A stretch of DNA of 64,000 nt, from contig JAUIGE010000018.1 of NCBI GenBank assembly GCA_030430205.1, positions 1-64,000 of the forward strand, written 5' to 3'. Source of the stretch: Bacteroidia bacterium (GTDB lineage: Bacteria; Bacteroidota; Bacteroidia; J057). Below, in pieces: positions 53,360 through 60,050 of this stretch. Numbering within the stretch: position 1 is the stretch's first letter; each line of letters begins with the position of its first letter. A program made the translations under genes and the position numbers. Below the pieces are notes generated by a model that saw nothing but the letters and a program-made list of their open reading frames with translations, searched no databases and was not told where the DNA came from.

Positions 53360-54242
53360 ACTTCCTCAACATCCGGAGTGCCGGCTCAAGCTCAGGATAT
53401 GCAAACACATAGCCCGCTTCCTCCAGCTTCGCGGGCAGCACCTTTTGGCCGCCCCAGAGGATCACAGATTTTTCACCAAAAATCAGTTTCAGGGCAAATT
53501 TGGGCACAACCATCAAATCCATCACGCCCAGGCTGTGGGCCAGTTTTTCCGAAAATGTCGCCTGGTCTACCCAGTTGGGGGCAACGAGGTTAATCGGTCC
53601 TTCGACCGATTCATTATCTATCGCGAAGCGAATGGATTTTACGATATCATCGATGTGAATCCAGGAAAACCCTTGTTTTCCGCTGGCAAAACGACCTCCC
53701 AGCCAAAATTTATAAGGGGTTACCATCTGAGGATAGGCACCGCCATCTTTTCCCAGCACCACGCCTATGCGTGGATTCACCACCCGGCAGTTTGCTGCCT
53801 GAGAGGCTGCTTCCCACTGCTTGCAGATTTCTGCGAGAAAATCCTCGCCGGGGCCGTCGGCCTCGCTCTTGACTTCCTGCGGGAAGCCGCCATAGTAGCC
53901 AATGGCAGAGGCAGAAATGAAGACCCGGGGGGGGCGGTTAGTGCGATTGATAAATTCAACGCAGGCCCTGGTCGCATTCAGCCGGCTATCCAAGATTGTC
54001 TTTTTATAGCTTTCTGTCCATCTTCCCTTGGCTAAACTGGCCCCTGCCAGATTGATCACGGCATCGTAGATGCCGGTGGCGAGGGGAAAACGCTTTCCGT
54101 CCCACTCCAGGTAATTGACGAGCCGGTTGTCCGATTTCTGAGCTTTCCGCGACAAAATGCTCACCTGGTGGCCATCCGCTGTCAGCGATGCTGTCAGCCT
54201 GGTACCAATAAATCCGCTGCCGCCTGTAATCAAAACATTCAT
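53358..54242 (-). CDS. TIGR01777 family NAD(P)-binding protein
   Basis: This 294-residue protein is an extended SDR-like epimerase: MNVLITGGSGFIGTRLTASL at the start, NLAGASLAKGRWTESYKKTI, FISASAIGYYG, FSWIHIDDIV, and a short C-terminal DUF1731-type region (ALKLIFGEKSVILWGGQKVL). The family is sometimes annotated as a SulA-like or nucleoside-diphosphate-sugar epimerase; its reaction is not settled. A hairpin AATCGGTC-CTTC-GACCGATT (53592-53611) lies within it. Confidence 0.9.
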   Translation of the reverse strand: MNVLITGGSGFIGTRLTASLTADGHQVSILSRKAQKSDNRLVNYLEWDGKRFPLATGIYDAVINLAGASLAKGRWTESYKKTILDSRLNATRACVEFINRTNRPPRVFISASAIGYYGGFPQEVKSEADGPGEDFLAEICKQWEAASQAANCRVVNPRIGVVLGKDGGAYPQMVTPYKFWLGGRFASGKQGFSWIHIDDIVKSIRFAIDNESVEGPINLVAPNWVDQATFSEKLAHSLGVMDLMVVPKFALKLIFGEKSVILWGGQKVLPAKLEEAGYVFAYPELEPALRMLRK

Positions 54243-54335
54243 GTTTTTGTTTCTTTACGGGGCTTTCCTTTAATATCTTATGAGGAGTATAATGGATTAT
54301 GAAAAAATAAACGAACCGTTTGTTTCAAGGAGTTT

Positions 54336-54431
54336 GTCATTTCGACGCTTTGGGAGAAATCTCCTGAATTCAATACAAGCGTAATCTTCAGTATTTCAGG
54401 AGATTTCTCCTCGAAGACTCGTCGAAATAAC
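54336..54431. repeat. Intergenic inverted repeat (GTCATTTCGAC / GGAGAAATCTCCTGAA type)
   Basis: GTCATTTCGAC (54336-54346) pairs with GTCGAAATAAC (54421-54431) with one mismatch. Inside, GGAGAAATCTCCTGAA (54353-54368) pairs perfectly with TTCAGGAGATTTCTCC (54395-54410). This long hairpin type is widespread between genes in Bacteroidota. It fills part of the 324-bp gap between the TIGR01777 and aminotransferase genes; I see no gene in the rest of that gap. Confidence 0.85.
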
Positions 54432-54566
54432 ATCCTCTGGCTAAAATGACACTGTCAGTTTATTTCTTAAAGGAAAACCCCAATATTTCTCTACTATTCG
54501 TGAATATACCTTAAACTTGGTTTTGCTAATATTGTTGAAAGGCTGTTAAAATCCACACTTTTTCAC

Positions 54567-55631
54567 ATGAAAATCCTAACTCCCGGACCCGTCCCCATCC
54601 CCGACTTCGTGCGGGAAGCCATCTCTCAGGCAGTCATACCGCATCGTTCGGCAGAATTTGAGGAAATGTATGCTGAAATCCTTTCAGGCCTGAAATACCT
54701 TTTTCAAACAGAAAAAGGAAAAGTCGGCACGCTCATCGCCAGTGGCACAGGCGGCATGGAAATATTGATGCACAGCCTCTTTCGCCCCACGGAAGAAGTC
54801 CTGATCGTGAGCAATGGAAAATTCAGCCAGCGCTGGGCGGATTATGGAAAAATGGAAAATTGGGAAGGGAAAATATTGGAGAAAGAATGGGGGAAAATAG
54901 CGGACAAGGAAGAAATCCTTGCGCAACTCCATCAGATGGCTGCGCCTCGCGGCATCGTGCTCACGCACTGCGAGACCTCCACCGGAGCCCTGCTCGATCT
55001 CGAAGAGATCGCCTTCGCCCTCAAATCCCAATTCCCCGATCTCCTGATCGTCGTCGATGGTGTCACCAGCATCGCTGCCCAGGCCTTCTATTTCGACGAC
55101 TGGCATATAGATGCCGCCCTTGTCGCCGGCCAAAAAGGACTCATGAATCCCGCAGGCCTGGCAGCCTACGCATTGAGTGAAGTCGCCTGTGACAGGCTCC
55201 AGCCCACATTTGCCGGCGACTTCCACAACCTCTACAACTATGTGCAGTGGGCTGCACGTAACAGCTACCCCTTCACCCCAGCGGTGAACCTGCTCTACGG
55301 CCTGCAGGCCGCTTTGCGCTACATACAGGCTAGCAGCCTGCCCGTGATTTGGAATAGCACCCAACGCGCTGCGCGCGTCTTCCGCGCGGGTATCCGCGAG
55401 ATGGGCGGCAAGATGCTGCCCGATGTGGCAGCAGAATCGCTGACGGCCTTCTCCCTGCCGGGCTGTGACAGCCAGGCATTGCTGGCAGCACTCAAAGCCC
55501 AGGGCTTTTGGCTCTCCGGCGGGCAAGGCCCGCTCAAAGGCAAAATCCTGCGAATCTCGCACATGGGGCCGCAGGCCGATGCCGCAGTGATGGAAGAAGT
55601 CCTGGCCGCACTGCGCGCCTACCCCCGCTGA
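54567..55631 (+). CDS. Class V aminotransferase (alanine-glyoxylate/serine-pyruvate type)
   Basis: The 354-residue PLP enzyme has LTPGPVPIPDFVREAI at the start, GTGGMEILMHSLF, DGVTSIAA (Asp164 contacts the PLP pyridine) and the PLP lysine Lys190 in VAGQKGLMNPAGL. It resembles archaeal and bacterial serine--glyoxylate or phosphoserine-type aminotransferases. The substrate is uncertain. Its last 13 bases overlap the convergent rlmB gene. Palindromes at 55298-55311, 55326-55340 and 55519-55533 lie in the gene. Confidence 0.88.
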   Translation: MKILTPGPVPIPDFVREAISQAVIPHRSAEFEEMYAEILSGLKYLFQTEKGKVGTLIASGTGGMEILMHSLFRPTEEVLIVSNGKFSQRWADYGKMENWEGKILEKEWGKIADKEEILAQLHQMAAPRGIVLTHCETSTGALLDLEEIAFALKSQFPDLLIVVDGVTSIAAQAFYFDDWHIDAALVAGQKGLMNPAGLAAYALSEVACDRLQPTFAGDFHNLYNYVQWAARNSYPFTPAVNLLYGLQAALRYIQASSLPVIWNSTQRAARVFRAGIREMGGKMLPDVAAESLTAFSLPGCDSQALLAALKAQGFWLSGGQGPLKGKILRISHMGPQADAAVMEEVLAALRAYPR

Positions 55632-56341
55632 CGCCCCGCTTCAGCGATAGCGATCGCCGCAGCTACAGACACATTCAGCGAAGAGACCTGGCCCTTCATG
55701 GGAATTTTGATGAGGTAATCTGCCCGTTTGAGCAGAGGCGCCGAAATACCTTTGTCCTCAGCACCGAGGATCAGGCAGCAGGAGCCTTTCAGGTTGGTCT
55801 CAAAAAGGTTTTGGGAAGCCTTCTCTGTGACGGCATAGGAAAAGATGCCATAGGCCTGCAACAGCAGGAGGCTGTCTACCAGCACATCTGTGCGACAAAC
55901 CGGAATATGCAGCAATGCGCCTGCTGAGGCTTTGATGGCATCCGCATTGGCGGCGGCAGCGCCCTGGGTGGGAATGATGATCGCATCTGCGCCCATACAC
56001 TCCGCTGTGCGGGCAATCGCCCCAAAATTGCGGACATCTGTCACGCCATCCAGCATGACAAACAAAGGCATCTTGTTGGTTGCCTGTACCGCGAGGATGA
56101 TTTCCTCGAGGTTTTGGTAGCGGATTTGAGCGACCAGGGCGACCACGCCCTGGTGGTTAGCGCCGCGTGTCAGCTTGTCCAGCTTGATCTCCGGCACAAA
56201 CTGTATGGGCAGATTCGCCTCACGGGCTGCGCCAAAGATGCGATCGGGTTTGCTGCCCTGCCGTAGCAGGATTTTTTCGATGGAAGCTCCAGACTCTATG
56301 GCTTCCGCTACGGGATGATGACCAAATATGATGTTACTCAT
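55619..56341 (-). CDS. rlmB: 23S rRNA 2'-O-ribose methyltransferase (SpoU family, RlmB-type)
   Basis: This 240-residue protein has an N-terminal L30e-like substrate-binding domain (HHPVAEAIESGASIEKILL; NHQGVVALVAQ) and a SpoU knot. The three knot motifs are NFGAIARTAECMGADAIII, CLILGAEDKGI and PMKGQVSSLNVSVAAAIAIA. It methylates the ribose of G2251 in the 23S rRNA peptidyl-transferase loop, or a close site. A 9-bp hairpin (ACCAGGGCG-ACCA-CGCCCTGGT, 56133-56154) lies within the codons of its conserved NHQGVVA motif. Confidence 0.92.
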   Translation of the reverse strand: MSNIIFGHHPVAEAIESGASIEKILLRQGSKPDRIFGAAREANLPIQFVPEIKLDKLTRGANHQGVVALVAQIRYQNLEEIILAVQATNKMPLFVMLDGVTDVRNFGAIARTAECMGADAIIIPTQGAAAANADAIKASAGALLHIPVCRTDVLVDSLLLLQAYGIFSYAVTEKASQNLFETNLKGSCCLILGAEDKGISAPLLKRADYLIKIPMKGQVSSLNVSVAAAIAIAEAGRQRG

Positions 56342-56344
56342 GTT

Positions 56345-57463
56345 TTATACATGTAATTCAAATTCCCGGGCCGCGATGATTTCTCCATTGACCTGAATCT
56401 CAATGGTGTGCGTACCGGGATAATATACCCGCGTTGTGACGGGTTTGATAGCGTGATTTTTTTGTATCAACTGGTCTTTGCCCGGGCCCAGCTGTTTTTT
56501 CGCAAGTTTAAAAACTTTTGGAGAAGTACCGCCATTGGCTTTAACATGATGGATGATATAATCTATCATCAGGTTTTGTGGGCGTTTGCTTTTGCTTCTC
56601 AGCATAAAGTTGATGGAAATTTTTTCGCCCAGCTTGATTTCTTCCGGATTTACCTCAAAATCGTGAATCTCGATGGCAACTTTGCCATAGCCCAGGATGG
56701 CCAATGCGCGGGCATCGCCCGCTTTCACAAGGCCCCGCAGGGCATGCCCAGTGATCCATTGTACCTCCTCAGAAGCATCTTCGCTCCATTTCTCCAACAG
56801 TTCCATGACCATCTCAGGATGATCTTTGCTGAGGTCATTGAGGTTGTTGGCGACGGATCGCCTGACATATAGCTCAGGATCGTCCTTGAGCATTTCCAAA
56901 AGGGGAATGATGGGGCTCGGATCTTCGATCAAAAAATGTAGCCGCATGCCCCAGGGCAGGCGCGTACGTGTGCCTTCACTCACCAATCTGCGCACATGCA
57001 GGTTTTCATCCTGTGCCCAGGTTTTAAGCACTGCAAACATCTGCTCAGGGTATTTTTTGAGAAAAGGCCTGATGGCAAATTCTGCGCTGAAGCGCTGGGT
57101 GATTTCATACATGCCTTTCAGCGATGCTTCCAGCTCCTCTACGCCATGATCTTCGATAAACTGGGCGATAGGCCAATAGCCGAAGCCATTTTCGGAGATG
57201 CTGCGATCTGTCTGCAAGGGCGCGCCCAGCGTTTTGAGCAGCACCTGCTGCGCTTCGGGATAAGGATCGGGCAGGTTGTTGCGCAGCGCACGGGCGATCA
57301 GCTGCACACGGCCTTTCAGCTCCAGCTCTGGCAATTCGCCATTCACTTCTTCCAAAAAGCGCTGAAGCGCAAAGGAAGGATGCGCGGCTTTCACCTGCTC
57401 ACCCAGGTTCAGGACACTGGTTTCGTTAAAATGGTCTTTAAAAAGGGTCGATTCCTGACTCAT
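56345..57463 (-). CDS. AlkD-like HEAT-repeat DNA alkylation repair protein
   Basis: The 372-residue protein is a chain of HEAT helices (about 30-270) with segments typical of the AlkC/AlkD DNA glycosylase family: WPIAQFIEDHGVEELEASL, DENLHVRRLVSEGTRTRLPW, DDPELYVRRSVANNLNDLSK. A C-terminal beta domain of about 100 residues follows (EIHDFEVNPEEIKLGEKI... ending FELHV). It should recognise alkylated purines; the extra domain matches the longer AlkC-type members. Three bases separate its stop from the rlmB start, so the two are co-transcribed. Confidence 0.88.
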   Translation of the reverse strand: MSQESTLFKDHFNETSVLNLGEQVKAAHPSFALQRFLEEVNGELPELELKGRVQLIARALRNNLPDPYPEAQQVLLKTLGAPLQTDRSISENGFGYWPIAQFIEDHGVEELEASLKGMYEITQRFSAEFAIRPFLKKYPEQMFAVLKTWAQDENLHVRRLVSEGTRTRLPWGMRLHFLIEDPSPIIPLLEMLKDDPELYVRRSVANNLNDLSKDHPEMVMELLEKWSEDASEEVQWITGHALRGLVKAGDARALAILGYGKVAIEIHDFEVNPEEIKLGEKISINFMLRSKSKRPQNLMIDYIIHHVKANGGTSPKVFKLAKKQLGPGKDQLIQKNHAIKPVTTRVYYPGTHTIEIQVNGEIIAAREFELHV

Positions 57464-57497
57464 GCTGCAAAAGTATAAAAATTGATGATGGTTAATG

Positions 57498-57567
57498 GGA
57501 AAAGGGAGAAGAGAGATTAGAGAAGAGAGAAGAGAGAAAAGAGATTAGAGAAAGAGAATGGAGAATT
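57498..57567. repeat. Heptanucleotide tandem repeat, 10 units (AGAGAAG family), upstream of the beta-lactamase-fold gene
   Basis: Ten 7-bp units in register (GGAAAAG, GGAGAAG, AGAGATT, AGAGAAG twice, AGAGAAA, AGAGATT, AGAGAAA, GAGAATG, GAGAATT). It ends 25 bp before the start codon of the beta-lactamase-fold gene and is purine-only on the plus strand apart from scattered T. Confidence 0.88.
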
Positions 57568-57592
57568 GTTGTGTATTTCGTAAGTTGATCTT

Positions 57593-58615
57593 ATGGCGTG
57601 GAAATCCTGTTTTTCATATCTGCTTTTTGTCGCTTTTGGTTTTTGTCTGGTATTTTCTCAAAATCATGATGCTGAGATACAGAAGATGCTAGACAAGCTA
57701 CATGCCAAGAATCAATTCAATGGCGCTATACTTGTCATTGAGCAGGGAAAGTGCGTGTTTAAAAAGGCATTTGGTGTGCAGGAGTATGGCAAAAAAGAAA
57801 GCCTGACTATCCATACGCCTTTCAACCTTGCTGAAGCCTCCGCAGGCTTCACTTCCATGGCTATAGCCATTCTACAGGATCGGGCCTTGCTCGATTGGGA
57901 CGATCGCATCGCCCGCTTCCTGCCGGAATTACCCTACCAAAACATCCGCATCCGCGACCTCCTTTGGCACACATCAGGCCTGCCCGACTATTTTTTGCTC
58001 TGCGAAAAATACTGGGACCGCCAGCGGCCTGTCAACAACCACGATCTGCTCGACCTGCTACGCATCCACGAGCCGCGCCTAAAATTCCCGCGCGGCATGA
58101 ATTTCGAATTCAGTAACATAAATTATGCCCTTCTTGCCCTCATCGTTGAGCGGGTGAGCAAACAGCCCTTCTCGACATTTCTCCAAACAGAAATTTTCGA
58201 CCCGCTGGAGATGCAGGACGCCTTTGTCTTTGGAAGCAGAGAAGAAGAAAAGGATTTCCCCAGTACTTACCTCGACGGGATCGTCGGTGACAAAGGGATT
58301 TATGTCTCCATAGAAGACATGCACAAGTGGGTCAATGCGCTGCAAAATCATCGCTTCCTGTCAGAAGCTGGCGAGGCCAGCTACCTGGAAGCTGGAAGCC
58401 TGGCCAATGGCATGACGACATATTATGCGATGGGCTGGGTGCGGATAGATTCTCCCGCAGTGGTTTTCCACGATGGTGCCTGGAGAGGCTTTCACAGCAC
58501 CGTGGTTTTGTACACACAAAAAAAACACGCGATCGTTCTGCTTTCAAATAGCAGCGATCGCGTGGTAAGTATTCAAAGGCGGATAGCTAAAATTCTCGAA
58601 GAGAGGAGAGAGTAG
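57593..58615 (+). CDS. Beta-lactamase-fold serine hydrolase homologue with ruined active site
   Basis: This 340-residue protein has a signal peptide (MAWKSCFSYLLFVAFGFCLVFSQ) and the class C beta-lactamase/penicillin-binding fold: FNLAEASAGFTSMAIAI, LLWHTSGLPDYF, NFEFSNINYALLALIVERV, FHDGAWRGF. In active relatives the first segment reads FNLASVSKQFT. Here the nucleophile Ser is Glu81, the base Lys is Ala84 and the YxN tyrosine is Phe173; only the HxG motif (His293-Gly295) survives. It is therefore predicted to be a pseudoenzyme, perhaps a periplasmic binding protein. Heptamer arrays flank the gene on both sides, and the second overlaps its stop codon. Confidence 0.88.
   Translation: MAWKSCFSYLLFVAFGFCLVFSQNHDAEIQKMLDKLHAKNQFNGAILVIEQGKCVFKKAFGVQEYGKKESLTIHTPFNLAEASAGFTSMAIAILQDRALLDWDDRIARFLPELPYQNIRIRDLLWHTSGLPDYFLLCEKYWDRQRPVNNHDLLDLLRIHEPRLKFPRGMNFEFSNINYALLALIVERVSKQPFSTFLQTEIFDPLEMQDAFVFGSREEEKDFPSTYLDGIVGDKGIYVSIEDMHKWVNALQNHRFLSEAGEASYLEAGSLANGMTTYYAMGWVRIDSPAVVFHDGAWRGFHSTVVLYTQKKHAIVLLSNSSDRVVSIQRRIAKILEERRE
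57832..57851. repeat. Perfect 8-bp hairpin on the SxxK-equivalent codons
   Basis: TGAAGCCT (57832-57839) and AGGCTTCA (57844-57851) flank the loop CCGC. The stem and loop encode residues 81-86 (EASAGF), exactly where relatives have the catalytic SVSKQF. Confidence 0.9.
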
Positions 58616-58636
58616 AGAGCAGAGAATAGAGATTGT
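58602..58636. repeat. Heptanucleotide tandem repeat, 5 units (AGAGAAG family), overlapping a stop codon
   Basis: AGAGGAG, AGAGTAG, AGAGCAG, AGAATAG and AGATTGT run in register and contain the TAG stop (58613-58615) of the beta-lactamase-fold gene; the last coding residues (EERRE) derive from the array. It is of the same family as the array in front of the gene. Confidence 0.88.
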
Positions 58637-58637
58637 C

Positions 58638-58678
58638 CTCATCTGCTAATCTGCAAATCCTCTCATCTGCTAATCATC
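58638..58678. repeat. CTCATCTGCTAATC repeat abutting the LVIVD gene stop
   Basis: CTCATCTGCTAATC occurs at 58638-58651 and again at 58662-58675. The array ends directly beside the stop codon of the leftward LVIVD gene (58679). It is near-identical over 21 bases to 314-334. Confidence 0.8.
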
Positions 58679-59974
58679 CTATCTTTTCACCTCAATCTTG
58701 CTGAGCAAGCTGATATTATTCAAATCTGAATAATCATACTGATAAAATCCATCGGCTCCGATCATGAGCAAAATATCATTGGGCAGCGGAATCACATCCG
58801 TAGCCTGGATATTTTGGTAATGCTCAAGCTGGTTGTCGAGGAGACCCCAGTCGCTGGTAGCGTCAAATATCTTGAGTCCGGCATCGCCGTCGCAGATGAA
58901 GAGCGTTTTGTTGCGAATGCCGAGGCCATGTGGATTCTCGAAGTTGTACGAAGTGATCAGGCTGGGATTGGCCATATTGCTGATGTTGATGACATGCAGC
59001 AGGTTTTGGGAGCCGGGGCAACCGTTGCCGGTGCGCAAGGTTACATAGGCGCGATCGCCTTCGACAGCCACGGGGTCACAGTTGCGGGCATGTACAAACT
59101 CAGACACGAAAGTAGGACTTGCAGGATCGCTGATGTTGTAGATAAACATGCCTTGCTGAGAACCGATGAAAAGGTGGTCCTTGTAAGGGAAAATCGTTTC
59201 TATGCCAAAACCCACATCAAAGCGGCCATTCTGGGAGGGATTTGAGGGGTTGTTCAATCCAAAGTGGATGAGTTCCTCGTCGGTGACGGCATAGAGATTT
59301 TCACCTATGATGGTGAAGCGCGCCAAAGAACCGCCCAATCCGGGGCTGGTGGCATTGGTGAAATTGCCCTCAGATGAAGGTGCGCCAAAGTCATTGACAG
59401 CATTGGCAGCCAGGTCCACAGTAGCAAAGAAAACACCGCCACGGTTAGGGAAGCTCACATTACAGGCCACCACTTCGGTGACTTCTTCTTCATGCCAATT
59501 GCGCACGATGCCCAATGCCGGATCACCGACAAAGCCATTGTGCCAGTTGTCATAAGGAAAAACGTCTTTTTCACGGCCGACCTGTGATACAGAGGTGGGG
59601 TCGCTGATGTCTATTACCCAGAGATCAACATAGGAATCTGCGTACAGCATATTGCCTTTGACCGCGATGTCGCGGTTACCCGGTACGCTGATGAAAGAGA
59701 CGCGCTGTGGCGCGCTGGGATTGCTGTTGTCAATGATATGAATCCCTTCATTCAGCTCGCTGATAAAGATAAAATCATTGTAGAAATACATTTTTCCTGG
59801 GTTCTCCAACTCGCGTGCAGCCTCAGATTTTGCACGGGTGTTGCGAAGCTCGTCGAAGGAAATGTACTCAGGAAGGAGGGTGATGTATGTGACGGATTGC
59901 TCACATTTGTCCTGGATGCAGCCGCCTAGCAGCAGCACAAACAGACCGGTAAGTAGAAGCGTAAAATTTTTCAT
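58679..59974 (-). CDS. LVIVD-repeat lipoprotein
   Basis: The ATG at 59974 (or GTG 59983) starts a lipoprotein signal with LLGGCIQ; the lipid Cys is near residue 19. The rest is a beta-propeller of LVIVD repeats: GIHIIDNSNPSAPQRV, LWVIDISDPTSVSQVG, MFIYNISDPASPTFV, LLHVINISNMANP. This surface or periplasmic propeller is common in Bacteroidota and probably binds other macromolecules. The function is unknown. It stands alone on its strand. Confidence 0.85.
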   Translation of the reverse strand: MKNFTLLLTGLFVLLLGGCIQDKCEQSVTYITLLPEYISFDELRNTRAKSEAARELENPGKMYFYNDFIFISELNEGIHIIDNSNPSAPQRVSFISVPGNRDIAVKGNMLYADSYVDLWVIDISDPTSVSQVGREKDVFPYDNWHNGFVGDPALGIVRNWHEEEVTEVVACNVSFPNRGGVFFATVDLAANAVNDFGAPSSEGNFTNATSPGLGGSLARFTIIGENLYAVTDEELIHFGLNNPSNPSQNGRFDVGFGIETIFPYKDHLFIGSQQGMFIYNISDPASPTFVSEFVHARNCDPVAVEGDRAYVTLRTGNGCPGSQNLLHVINISNMANPSLITSYNFENPHGLGIRNKTLFICDGDAGLKIFDATSDWGLLDNQLEHYQNIQATDVIPLPNDILLMIGADGFYQYDYSDLNNISLLSKIEVKR

Positions 59975-60050
59975 GATAGACACACAATTAGAAATAAATA
60001 AAGCATTTGTTGTGTAGACGGAGCTGATCCCGCAGGCGCTGCATATTCTT

